Shown here in pieces: positions 42,453 to 50,418 of a stretch of DNA of 64,000 nucleotides. A program made the translations under genes and the position numbers. Under the pieces are notes generated by a model that had not been told where the DNA came from, ran no database searches, and worked only from the letters and a program-made list of their open reading frames with translations. Within the stretch, counting starts at the first letter, position 1; each line of letters opens with the position of its first letter. Origin of the DNA: Lacibacter sp. H407 (GTDB taxonomy: Bacteria; Bacteroidota; Bacteroidia; Chitinophagales; Chitinophagaceae); NCBI RefSeq assembly GCF_037892605.1, contig NZ_JBBKTU010000001.1, forward strand, positions 1,736,001 to 1,800,000. Reading direction: 5' to 3'.

Positions 42453-43868
42453 TTAGTTTAATTGTCCGATAGCTTTTAAGTAACTGATTTTGGCAACAAC
42501 TGCGTTGTACAGTGCGTCAAAATAATTTCCTTGTGCACGTTGCAGCTCTGTATCTGATTGTAATATTTCGAAACTGCTGCCAACACCCTGCTCATATTTT
42601 TTCTTGGTAGTGTTGTACACCCGCTCTGCCAACTCCAGATTTTTTTGCTGTGCATCCATATTAATAATGGCGTTACGCAAATTGATCTTTGCAGCGTTTT
42701 GTTCAAAATCGATCGCCTTCTTAATATTCTCGATGGTATTAGTTGTTTTGTCGAGTGTATATTTCGCCTGTTGAATTTTATACTTGCGCTGAAAGCCATC
42801 AAAAATGGGAATCGACAGGTTTAATCCAATCAAGTTGGAGTTAAACCAGAACCAGTTTTGCCCTGTAAAAGCAGAGAAGTTTTTATTCAACTGACCTTGC
42901 TGTTGAAACTGATAGAAGAATGCCAGTGTAGGTGCGTACCCTAATTTGTTACGGCGAACATCCAGCTCCTGTAATTTTTGTACGGTGTTGAGTAAACGCA
43001 CTTCGCTACGGTTGTTGTAGTTAACAGTGCCATCATCCAACACATTTTCTTTTACAGATTCGTTGTTCAACTGGTCTGTAAGAACGATCTTATCGTTTTG
43101 TGCAAGACCCATGGTAAACTTCAGTGACGCATAACCCAGTTCAATAATATTTTTTAACTGTGTTTCGCTCGACTTAGTATTATTGAAGCTTACTGTTGTT
43201 TTATCAATGTCCAGTTTTTCAATAAAACCATTCTTGAACAATTGTTCCTGATCGCTCAGTAATTTTTCGAAGCGTTGTAAACTTTGCTGAAGGGTTTTCA
43301 ACTGCTGCTCAGCGATCAACACCTGGTAGTATGCTTTCTGCACCTGCTCACGTGTTTTATCTTCCTGTACTTTGATGTTTTCTTTTGCATATTCAATAGA
43401 AGTTTTGCGAGCGATCAAGCCAACAAATACATCCGGTTGAAATAACAATTGATTCAAACTTACACCTGCGGTAATACTCCACGGTTGTACAAAGCTGAAT
43501 TCCTGAACGGTAAATTCATTTTTTGGCTGAATGGTGGCGCCATTTCCGTCTTTTACGCCTTCCTGGTTCAATACAGTATAAACATCTGTTTTACCTGCAC
43601 TGGGAAATAAAATTTTTGGTAAGGTAAGATAGTGTGCCACTTGTCCACTTCCGGTAACCTGTGGTAATGCAGAACCAAGGATCTCTTTGTTCTGTGCTTC
43701 CTGTTTCAATGAATCGATGCGAAGGTTTTTAATATCGGCTACATTATTCAAGGCCATATTCACGGCTTCTTTCACGGTTAGTCGGTATTCAGTTTGCGCA
43801 TTTGCAACAGTGAAACCAAGCAGCATGGTTGCAACCAGCAGCCACTTGTTTCTTTGATTTTTTTTCAT
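42453..43868 (-). CDS. TolC-family outer-membrane efflux channel
   Basis: The 471-residue protein has a signal peptide (WLLVATMLLGFTVANAQ). Two OEP-type repeats are present: LTVKEAVNMALNNVADIKNLRID at the start, NRSEVRLLNTVQKLQELDVRRNKLGYAPTLAFFYQF at the second repeat, and LNLSIPIFDGFQRKYKIQQAK before the last helical pair. It forms the trimeric exit duct for the adaptor and RND pump encoded after it. Gaps to neighbours are 29 bases (adaptor) and 69 bases (TetR gene upstream). Confidence 0.92.
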   Translation of the reverse strand: MKKNQRNKWLLVATMLLGFTVANAQTEYRLTVKEAVNMALNNVADIKNLRIDSLKQEAQNKEILGSALPQVTGSGQVAHYLTLPKILFPSAGKTDVYTVLNQEGVKDGNGATIQPKNEFTVQEFSFVQPWSITAGVSLNQLLFQPDVFVGLIARKTSIEYAKENIKVQEDKTREQVQKAYYQVLIAEQQLKTLQQSLQRFEKLLSDQEQLFKNGFIEKLDIDKTTVSFNNTKSSETQLKNIIELGYASLKFTMGLAQNDKIVLTDQLNNESVKENVLDDGTVNYNNRSEVRLLNTVQKLQELDVRRNKLGYAPTLAFFYQFQQQGQLNKNFSAFTGQNWFWFNSNLIGLNLSIPIFDGFQRKYKIQQAKYTLDKTTNTIENIKKAIDFEQNAAKINLRNAIINMDAQQKNLELAERVYNTTKKKYEQGVGSSFEILQSDTELQRAQGNYFDALYNAVVAKISYLKAIGQLN

Positions 43869-43937
43869 TGCTTGTCTTTAGTTTGTGATTGTGTGATCCT
43901 GTCGATTTCTTTTGTTGAATGATCAGCAGGATGAATG

Positions 43938-44567
43938 TTAAGGTTTATTGTTTCGTTTTTTATGATACTCCTCTTTGTACTTGCTGATCAACTTAAATCC
44001 CTTTAACGTTGCAAGCCCGAAAAGAAAATGCTCCATGGTTTCTCTTGTTACATCAGCAAGGTTAAATTTGCTCGGTGCCGTTGCTGCCATTGCAAAAGGA
44101 ACCATCATGGTTTCTACCCGGTAACGGCTCATCATTTCAACACTGATATCTGCCCGATACAATTCTTCAGCAATACCTCTGCGTATATTGTGGGCCACTA
44201 CTTCCATCAAATACACTTCTTTCATCTTCCTGAATTTTTCAAATGCTTTCGGATGAAATTTTTCGGCATCGTACAACACCATCGGGTTTAATTGCGAAAA
44301 CTGATCGTACAACTGTTCCAGCGTAAGAAAGATCTCATCCACTGCATCTTTTGCATTTTTCTTACAGAATTCACAGTCGTGCTGGGTTTGTGTAACCTCA
44401 TCGTCCATTACGGCATTCACCAGTTCATCTTTTTCGGAAAAGAACTGATAAATGGTTTTTTTGCTCATGCCAAGCTGCGTGGCGATATCGTCCATTGAAA
44501 CGGAACGTATGCCGTAACGCAGAAACAGCTCGTGGGCCTTTTTTTGTATTCGTTCTTTTGTCTCCAT
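43938..44567 (-). CDS. TetR/AcrR-family repressor of the efflux operon
   Basis: The 209-residue protein has a standard N-terminal HTH (FLRYGIRSVSMDDIATQLGMSKKTIYQFFSEKDELVNAV, residues 13-51) and a divergent helical ligand domain. A CEFCKKN Cys pair at about residues 66-69 might sense oxidants or metal (inference). It is the first gene of the efflux operon. A perfect inverted repeat lies across its promoter, so it very probably represses itself and the pump, with the pump's substrate as inducer. Confidence 0.92.
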   Translation of the reverse strand: METKERIQKKAHELFLRYGIRSVSMDDIATQLGMSKKTIYQFFSEKDELVNAVMDDEVTQTQHDCEFCKKNAKDAVDEIFLTLEQLYDQFSQLNPMVLYDAEKFHPKAFEKFRKMKEVYLMEVVAHNIRRGIAEELYRADISVEMMSRYRVETMMVPFAMAATAPSKFNLADVTRETMEHFLFGLATLKGFKLISKYKEEYHKKRNNKP

Positions 44568-44583
44568 AATTGCAAATCGGACG

Positions 44584-44614
44584 CAAAACTATGGAAACTT
44601 TTATCGTTGCCAAA
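44584..44614 (-). promoter_or_regulatory. promoter of the TetR-efflux operon
   Basis: On the minus strand TTTG (44614-44611), 19 bases, then TAGTTTTG (44591-44584) matches the Bacteroidota consensus exactly. The start of transcription would fall near 44577, giving a very short leader before the ATG at 44567. Confidence 0.8.
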
Positions 44615-44622
44615 GTTTCCAT
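44591..44622. promoter_or_regulatory. TetR operator
   Basis: ATGGAAACTTT (44591-44601) and AAAGTTTCCAT (44612-44622) form a perfect 11-bp inverted repeat with a 10-base spacer. It covers the region between the -33 and -7 elements of the TetR-gene promoter, the usual position for TetR self-repression. Confidence 0.8.
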
Positions 44623-44708
44623 CTCTTTTTTTTACCATTTATCATAATAAATTAACCTGCACCCACCGCTGTCGAAAGCTGTATTTTTGAAAAGGCAAAT
44701 CCATCAAC

Positions 44709-45359
44709 ATGTTCAAATCATTCAATTACAAACAATTACTTCAGTATTTCTTACAAGGCTTACTGGTGTTAGCCCCCGTTGTAGTAACCGGATATGCGTT
44801 ATTCTGGATTATAACGAGTATAGACGAACTCATCCCCATTTTTACTTTTACGGATGATGAAGGAAAAGTAATTGTCCGCAACTTTGGCTTGGGCTTCCTT
44901 ATTATTATAGGTGCCATTTGCCTGGTTGGCTACCTGAGTACATTCTTTATTCAAAGCCGCATTTTCAATTTGTTTGATCATTGGCTGGAAAAAGTACCTG
45001 GCATCAAGTTTATTTATACTACGGTAAAAGATTTCTTTGAGGCATTTGCAGGTGAGAAAAAAAAGTTCAACCGCCCGGTGCTGGCAAATATTGATGATAA
45101 CGATGTGTGGCGTGTAGGTTTTTTAACGAGAGATGATACGGAAGATTTTGGTTTGAAAGATTATGTAGCTGTATACGTGCCCATGAGTTATTCGATTGCA
45201 GGGAACGTTTATTTGATACCGGCGAACAGAATTAAATCGTTGGAAGGACACTTGACCGGCACAGAAGCTATGAAGTTTGCAATTAGTGGTGGTGTTACTA
45301 AAATGGATGAAGAGATTGAAGAGGAGATTTTGAAAGAAGACAACGCACTCAAGAAATAG
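44709..45359 (+). CDS. DUF502 membrane protein
   Basis: The 216-residue protein matches DUF502. It has a first membrane helix (YFLQGLLVLAPVVVTGYALFWIITSID), a second (FGLGFLIIIGAICLVGYLSTFFI), then KVPGIKFIYTTVKDFFEAFAGEKKKFNRPVLA and VYVPMSYSIAGNVYLIPANRI. The family is widely conserved, its function not established; plant members are called COV-like. A TATTTTTG box at 44683 could be its -7 promoter element. It is divergent from the efflux repressor and followed after 5 bases by the phospholipase-like gene. Confidence 0.88.
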   Translation: MFKSFNYKQLLQYFLQGLLVLAPVVVTGYALFWIITSIDELIPIFTFTDDEGKVIVRNFGLGFLIIIGAICLVGYLSTFFIQSRIFNLFDHWLEKVPGIKFIYTTVKDFFEAFAGEKKKFNRPVLANIDDNDVWRVGFLTRDDTEDFGLKDYVAVYVPMSYSIAGNVYLIPANRIKSLEGHLTGTEAMKFAISGGVTKMDEEIEEEILKEDNALKK

Positions 45360-45364
45360 GTTTC

Positions 45365-46330
45365 ATGCGGAAGACTTTATTCGTTATTATTTTATTACTG
45401 GTTACAGAACAATGTTTCTGCTGGGGGTTTTATGGACACCGCAAGATCAATTACCAGGCGGTGTTTCTGTTACCACCTGATATGATCGGGTTTTATAAAA
45501 CACATATTGATTTTCTTACAGAACATTCAGTTGATCCGGATAAACGCCGCTACGCAATTCCGGAAGAAGGGCCACGCCATTATATAGATATTGATCATTA
45601 CGGTTCATTTCCTTTTTCTGAATTACCACATAACTACGATAGTGCTGTTGCAAAATTCAGTGCCGATACAGTGAATACGTATGGCATTGTTCCATGGTGG
45701 GTGCAAACTATGTTGTGGCGTTTAACCTCTGCCTTCAAAGAAAAGAACCAGGTAAAAATTTTAAAGCTTAGTGCAGAGATAGGCCATTACATTGCCGACG
45801 CACATGTACCGTTACATGCTTCGCATAATCATAATGGACAATTCACCAATCAAAACGGTATTCATGGTTTTTGGGAAAGCCGTGTACCGGAGTTGTTGGC
45901 CGAAAAAGAATTTGATTTCTGGATGGATAAGGCAGAGCATATTAAAAATCCGGGACAGTTTATTTGGGCACGTGTATTGGAAAGTGCTGCGGCTGCCGAT
46001 ACTGTGTTACGTTATGAAAAAGAATTGACTCAAAGTTTTCCTGCTGATCAGAAATATTCATTTGAAAACAGAAATGGCATAACAATAAGAACCTATTCAA
46101 CAGCTTTTACTACTACCTATAATAATAAGTTGAATGGAATGATTGAACGGCGCATGCGTCAAAGCATTTTTGCAGTTGCAAGTTTTTGGTATACTGCATG
46201 GATCAATGCTGGTCAGCCTGATCTGAAAAAACTCAGCAATAAAGAATTTACTGCTGAAGAGTTGAAAGAATTTGAAGAGTTGAATAATAACTGGCGCAAT
46301 GGAAAGATCGTTGGGAGAGAGCATGATTAA
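45365..46330 (+). CDS. exported zinc-dependent phospholipase C/S1-P1 nuclease-like protein
   Basis: The 321-residue protein has a signal peptide (KTLFVIILLLVTEQCFC) directly followed by WGFYGHRKIN. The Trp-Gly and His after cleavage are typical zinc ligands of the PLC/P1 family. Further ligands are RHYIDIDHYG, the LSAEIGHYIADAHVPLHASHNHNGQ block and a GIHGFWESRV His-x3-Glu motif, together sufficient for a tri-zinc site. The substrate (phospholipid or nucleic acid) is not resolvable. Its stop codon is immediately next to that of the opposing transporter gene, with no bases between. Confidence 0.86.
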   Translation: MRKTLFVIILLLVTEQCFCWGFYGHRKINYQAVFLLPPDMIGFYKTHIDFLTEHSVDPDKRRYAIPEEGPRHYIDIDHYGSFPFSELPHNYDSAVAKFSADTVNTYGIVPWWVQTMLWRLTSAFKEKNQVKILKLSAEIGHYIADAHVPLHASHNHNGQFTNQNGIHGFWESRVPELLAEKEFDFWMDKAEHIKNPGQFIWARVLESAAAADTVLRYEKELTQSFPADQKYSFENRNGITIRTYSTAFTTTYNNKLNGMIERRMRQSIFAVASFWYTAWINAGQPDLKKLSNKEFTAEELKEFEELNNNWRNGKIVGREHD

Positions 46331-47104
46331 TTAAATAAGCCCTGAGCCTAATGCAATTGAAAGAACGATCAGTAGCACTGCAACTAATTTTTGAATAAAA
46401 GCCAACGTTACTTTCTTCAGTAATTTCAAACCAATATAAGAACCGGTAATGCCACCGGCTACTGCACAAACGATCAACACAATATTTTCTTCAATCCCCA
46501 CTTTGCTGAATCTGCTTGCATAAACAGACAACCTTGTAAAATCAACAAAGGTTGATACAACAACTGCTGTACCGATGAATGTTTCTTTTGATAAACCTGC
46601 TTTAATGAGAAAGGCGCTGCGTAATGCTCCTTGGTTACCGGATAGTCCGCCAAAGAAGCCGCTCAGTATTCCACCGATCGGTAATTTGTTTTTATTGAAC
46701 TGCAGATGTTTAAAATAAGGAAGCAATTCAATGATGGCGAATGTGAGTAGTAAAAGCGAAACGAAAAACTTTACTGGAAACACATCGATAGTTTTACTGC
46801 CAATGCTGTAAGAGAACAATGGTTGCAGATCGGTAATTTGTAAAAGTAACCATGCGCCAGCAAACGCTGCAACTACAGCAGGTACACCAAACCTTAGTAG
46901 CACCTCTTTATCTGCTTTTGCGCCAACCAGGAAAAGTTTAAACAGATTGTTGCAGAAATGAACAATGCCTGTTAACGCAATCGCCAGTTCAACCGGGAAG
47001 AACAACATGAAAACAGGCGTGAGGATCGTACCCAAACCAAAACCTGAAAAGAACGTAAGGATGGCAACCAGGAATGCAGCGATGGTAATGATAATGATTT
47101 CCAT
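46331..47104 (-). CDS. TauE/SafE-family anion exporter
   Basis: The 257-residue integral membrane protein has about eight hydrophobic segments and two family half-motifs: FFSGFGLGTILTPVFMLFFP near the start and GGILSGFFGGLSGNQGALRSAFL in the middle. The family exports sulfite, sulfonates or related organic acids. The substrate is not predictable here. It is convergent with the phospholipase gene, with adjacent stop codons and no terminator between, so the 3' ends of the mRNAs must overlap. There is no obvious partner gene. Confidence 0.88.
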   Translation of the reverse strand: MEIIIITIAAFLVAILTFFSGFGLGTILTPVFMLFFPVELAIALTGIVHFCNNLFKLFLVGAKADKEVLLRFGVPAVVAAFAGAWLLLQITDLQPLFSYSIGSKTIDVFPVKFFVSLLLLTFAIIELLPYFKHLQFNKNKLPIGGILSGFFGGLSGNQGALRSAFLIKAGLSKETFIGTAVVVSTFVDFTRLSVYASRFSKVGIEENIVLIVCAVAGGITGSYIGLKLLKKVTLAFIQKLVAVLLIVLSIALGSGLI

Positions 47105-47309
47105 GTCTTGTATTGATTGCTGAGCAATAATTCATTGATCAAGCAGATGCACTATTAAAGGTAATACAAAGAGCATCTGCAGGAGGGAGCAGAACGAAAG
47201 TCATCTCCAGATCTGCATCGTAAAATATCTGTCATTAATAGTTTCCGGATTTCCTCTTTCTTATCACTACAGTACAAAGCCGTACATTTGAACGCTCAAT
47301 CGGGTGATC

Positions 47310-47888
47310 ATGTTTGAACTTCTTATAAAAAGTATACAGGATAAAGTACCATCTTCAGAAGAAGATCTGCATTTGTGTAAAACCTATTTTACACCCAAGA
47401 AGCTGCGCCGCAAACAATTCTTGTTACAGGAAGGTGATATATGCAACCGCATGGCTTTTGTTGAGAAAGGTGCTTTATATTCTTACACTACCGATGCAAA
47501 AGGCGGTCAGCGTGTAATGCAGTTTGCTTTTGAGGGATTTTGGATCTCGGATCTGTATAGTTTTTTTACAAGAGAAGAATCGAAACTCAATATCGAAGCA
47601 TTGGAAGATTGTGAACTGTTGCTGCTTGATCATGAACAACACGAAAACCTGTTAAAGAACGTACGTCAGTACGAAACTTATATCCGCATTTTATACCAGA
47701 ATGCTTATGTGGCATTGCAGCAACGATTGGAAGGAACAATTGGACTTACTGCTGAAGAAAAGTATTCGCACCTTGTTGATCAATACTCTACCATTGTAAA
47801 TCGTGTGCCCCAACATTTGATTGCTTCTTACTTAGGAATTACTCCCGAAACACTCAGTCGCATCCGCAAGCAGATGGCCTCCCGGTAA
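47310..47888 (+). CDS. Crp/Fnr-family transcription regulator
   Basis: The 192-residue protein has a cyclic-nucleotide-binding-type beta roll (KKLRRKQFLLQEGDICNRMAFVEKGALYSY, about 30-60) and a C-terminal HTH (VDQYSTIVNRVPQHLIASYLGITPETLSRIRKQM). The usual cAMP phosphate-binding Arg-Ser pair is not obvious and there is no FNR Cys cluster, so the effector is unknown, as for most Bacteroidota members. I start at ATG 47310; a GTG two codons earlier is possible. It lies directly upstream of an operator array and the redox cluster, which it probably controls. Confidence 0.88.
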   Translation: MFELLIKSIQDKVPSSEEDLHLCKTYFTPKKLRRKQFLLQEGDICNRMAFVEKGALYSYTTDAKGGQRVMQFAFEGFWISDLYSFFTREESKLNIEALEDCELLLLDHEQHENLLKNVRQYETYIRILYQNAYVALQQRLEGTIGLTAEEKYSHLVDQYSTIVNRVPQHLIASYLGITPETLSRIRKQMASR

Positions 47889-47893
47889 TTTCT

Positions 47894-47953
47894 CTTGACA
47901 TATGTCAAGATTTTTCTTATCCGATGTCAATGCCTTTTCTTATCACATGTCAT
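47894..47953. promoter_or_regulatory. Crp/Fnr-type operator array
   Basis: A perfect 16-base palindrome CTTGACATATGTCAAG lies at 47894-47909. ATGTCA words recur at 47902, 47924 and 47947, spaced 22 and 23 bases. The last two are each preceded by TTTTCTTATC, making a tandem repeat. TTGAC-N4-GTCAA resembles Crp/Fnr sites. The array ends at the -33 region of the following promoter. Confidence 0.65.
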
Positions 47954-47984
47954 TGGAGCAAGGAGCTTGCTCACGGTAGTTTTG
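47952..47984 (+). promoter_or_regulatory. promoter of the redox cluster with internal inverted repeat
   Basis: ATTG (47952-47955), 21 bases, then TAGTTTTG (47977-47984) approximates the Bacteroidota promoter. GAGCAAG / CTTGCTC (47956-47972) is a 7-bp inverted repeat between the two elements, a good position for a repressor site. Confidence 0.5.
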
Positions 47985-48003
47985 CATTATCAAATTCATT
48001 GAT

Positions 48004-48666
48004 ATGCAAACAAAAAGAACCATCGCAATTATAGGAGCTTCCGGTAACATGGGCTCTGCTATTGCCAAGTCACTTGCAAAAGGGAACGACAGGTTATTGC
48101 TGTTCAGCAAAGAGCTTGACAAAGTGGAAGCATTAAAGGCAGCGATCACAAGTGAATATCCGTTAGCAGATATTGACGGTATGACTTGCCCCATGCATGC
48201 AAGCTGGGAAGCCGATATTATTATACTCGCTACGCCTTATGAGGCGCAGGCAGAAATTGCTGATTCCATCCGACAGGTAGCCAATCAAAAAATAGTAATC
48301 AGTATTGCAAACCCACTCAATGCATCATACGATGCGCTTGTTACCAATCCAGAGACAAGTGCAGCTGAAGAATTGCAGGCTTTGTTACCACATGCCAAAG
48401 TGGTGAAGGCATTTAATACTACTTACGCTGCGAATTTTGCGCAAACAGTTATCGATGGCAAACAGGCCGATGCATTTATTGCGGGTAACAACGATGCTGC
48501 TTTGGAAACAACAGCAGAATTGGTGAAGACCACCGGTTTCAATCCCATCATAGCAGGTAAACTCTCTGTAAGTCGTACACTGGAAGCAATGCAGTTATTG
48601 CTGATACAACTTACCATGAAATATAACTATAACTGGCTCGCAGGTTGGAAGATCCTGCATCAATAA
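48004..48666 (+). CDS. NADPH-dependent F420-reductase-like protein
   Basis: The 220-residue protein has an N-terminal Rossmann motif IIGASGNMGSAIAKSLAKG and the F420H2:NADP oxidoreductase-like sequence: ILATPYEAQAEIADSIRQ, VISIANPLN, AKVVKAFNTTYAANF and FIAGNNDAALETTAELVKTTGF. Bacteroidota generally lack F420, so it probably uses NADPH and a flavin or other acceptor (inference). It is first in a same-strand run with YceI, DoxX, NAD(P)H-binding and dioxygenase-like genes with gaps of 14-34 bases. Confidence 0.85.
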   Translation: MQTKRTIAIIGASGNMGSAIAKSLAKGNDRLLLFSKELDKVEALKAAITSEYPLADIDGMTCPMHASWEADIIILATPYEAQAEIADSIRQVANQKIVISIANPLNASYDALVTNPETSAAEELQALLPHAKVVKAFNTTYAANFAQTVIDGKQADAFIAGNNDAALETTAELVKTTGFNPIIAGKLSVSRTLEAMQLLLIQLTMKYNYNWLAGWKILHQ

Positions 48667-48700
48667 GTAAACATTCATCAACATAAACAAAAAACAAAAA

Positions 48701-49270
48701 ATGAAAAAAGCAGCAATTATTCTTTCGGTATTCTTTTTAGCAACTGCCTTTACAACTGTTGCCGTGTGGAAAAATGACAAAGCACATTCTCAACTTGCAT
48801 TTACAGTTACACACTTAGGTGTTTCTGATGTATCAGGTACATTCAACGATTTTGATGTGGAAGTAAAATCATCAAAACCGGATTTCAGTGATGCTTCTTT
48901 TACGCTCTCGGCAAAAACAGCATCCATTGATACACGTATTGAAATGAGAGATAACCATCTAAAAAGCGTCGACTTTTTTGATGTAGCGAAATATCCTGAG
49001 ATAGCTTTTAAAAGCACGGGAATTAAAAGCGTTGGTAAGAACAAATACAAACTCAGTGGTGATCTTACTTTAAAAGGCATTACCAAATCTGTTGTATTAG
49101 ATCTTGAGTACAGAGGCATCATTGAAAACCCAATGAGTAAAAAGCCAACAGCAGGTTTCCAGTTATCAGGTATTATCAAACGTTCAGACTTTACATTGGG
49201 TAGTGGTTTCCCTGCACCAATGATCAGCGATGAAGTGATCATTAAAGCAGATGGTGAGTTTGCACAATAA
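48701..49270 (+). CDS. YceI-family periplasmic lipid-binding protein
   Basis: The 189-residue protein has a signal peptide (KKAAIILSVFFLATAFTTVA) followed by the YceI lipocalin-like domain: WKNDKAHSQLAFTVTHLGVSDVSGTFNDFD, DTRIEMRDNHLKSVDFFDVAKYPEIAFKST, YKLSGDLTLKGITKSVVLD, and a GFQLSGIIKRSDFTLGSGFPAPMISDEV end. Relatives bind polyisoprenoid-like lipids or quinones. In this redox cluster, quinone binding is a plausible role. Confidence 0.93.
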   Translation: MKKAAIILSVFFLATAFTTVAVWKNDKAHSQLAFTVTHLGVSDVSGTFNDFDVEVKSSKPDFSDASFTLSAKTASIDTRIEMRDNHLKSVDFFDVAKYPEIAFKSTGIKSVGKNKYKLSGDLTLKGITKSVVLDLEYRGIIENPMSKKPTAGFQLSGIIKRSDFTLGSGFPAPMISDEVIIKADGEFAQ

Positions 49271-49289
49271 ATAATCTAAATACTAAACA

Positions 49290-49730
49290 ATGAAAAAATT
49301 AACAAGTATTCACATCAGCCAAAAAGGGATTGACCTGGCTATACTCCTCACCCGTATTACAGCTGCTGCATTAATGCTGTCGCATGGGTTACCAAAACTG
49401 GGAATGTTGTTCTCAGGTAATGGAAATCAATTTCCTGCAGTACTTGGTATGAGCGGGGAACTATCATTAACATTAACCGTATTTGCAGAAGTGGGTTGTT
49501 CGGTATTTGTCCTGTTCGGATTGGGTACAAGACTGGCAGTGGTACCGTTGATCATTACCATGCTGGTAGCAGTATTGTATATCCATTCAGCTGATCCCTT
49601 TGCAAAACAAGAACCGGGTATTCAATATCTCATACTTTATGTGATACTCTTCATTACCGGCAGTGGTAAATATTCAATTGATTATTTGTTGCAACGCAAA
49701 CAATCATCGCTTGCGTGGACAAACAGATAA
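49290..49730 (+). CDS. DoxX-family membrane protein
   Basis: The 146-residue protein has four predicted membrane helices. The DoxX pattern is visible (AILLTRITAAALMLSHGLPKL, VFAEVGCSVFVLFGLGTRLAVVPLIITMLVAVLYIHS, YLILYVILFITGSGKYSIDYLL). The family is linked to quinol or thiosulfate oxidation and to redox stress membrane complexes. It lies 19 bases after yceI and 23 bases before the NAD(P)H-binding gene. Confidence 0.9.
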   Translation: MKKLTSIHISQKGIDLAILLTRITAAALMLSHGLPKLGMLFSGNGNQFPAVLGMSGELSLTLTVFAEVGCSVFVLFGLGTRLAVVPLIITMLVAVLYIHSADPFAKQEPGIQYLILYVILFITGSGKYSIDYLLQRKQSSLAWTNR

Positions 49731-49753
49731 CTAAACACTTAAACAGAATAAGC

Positions 49754-50404
49754 ATGAAAATAGCAGTGATAGGCGCAACAGGTTTTGTTGGCTCGGCAAT
49801 CGTAAATGAATTAAAGCATAGAGGACATCAGATAACAGCTATTGCACGTAATACAGACAAACTTCCTTCAGCAGAGAACGTAACGGCAGTAAAAGCAGAT
49901 ATTAATAAGGAAGACGAATTGATCAACGCAGTGGAAGGACATGATACGGTTATCAGTTCATACAATGCAGGATGGACAAATCCAAACCTGTATAATGATT
50001 TCCTGGAAGGATCAAAACGCATTCAATCTGCAGTGAAAAAATCTGGTGTGCAACATTTGTTTGTAGTTGGTGGTGGCGGCAGTTTGCATACAGCAACAGG
50101 CGAACAGTTTGTTGATCTTCCACAATTTCCTGCGGAATGGAAACCGGGTGCATTGGCAGCAAGAGATTACCTGAATGTGATCAGAGAAGAAAAAGATTTG
50201 AAGTGGACATTTTTAAGTCCAGCTTTGGAAATGCACCAGGGAACTTCAGGTGAACGTAAGGGAACCTACAGAAAAGGAAATGATACACCTGTGTTTGATG
50301 AAAATAACAGAAGTGTTATTTCAGTAGAAGATATGGCGATTGCCATTGCAGATGAAGTGGAGCAGAAGCAACATATTCAACAACGTTTTACAGTTGCATA
50401 TTAA
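49754..50404 (+). CDS. NAD(P)H-binding atypical SDR
   Basis: The 216-residue protein starts at ATG 49754 with KIAVIGATGFVGSAIVNELKHRGH, the atypical SDR Rossmann motif. NAYNAGW-like central residues, HLFVVGGGGSLH, and the FLSPALEMHQGTSGERKGTYR region match the NAD(P)H-binding (YwnB/NmrA-like) subgroup found in redox-response operons. The frame extends to 49715, overlapping the end of doxX, but the extra residues are not conserved. It probably acts on quinone or flavin substrates; the specific substrate is unknown. Confidence 0.88.
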   Translation: MKIAVIGATGFVGSAIVNELKHRGHQITAIARNTDKLPSAENVTAVKADINKEDELINAVEGHDTVISSYNAGWTNPNLYNDFLEGSKRIQSAVKKSGVQHLFVVGGGGSLHTATGEQFVDLPQFPAEWKPGALAARDYLNVIREEKDLKWTFLSPALEMHQGTSGERKGTYRKGNDTPVFDENNRSVISVEDMAIAIADEVEQKQHIQQRFTVAY

Positions 50405-50418
50405 TCAAGCGATCGTTC

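Noticed and set aside
47304-47309. GTG start of the Crp/Fnr gene at 47304
   Set aside because: An ATG follows two codons later with the same family start; nothing favours the GTG.
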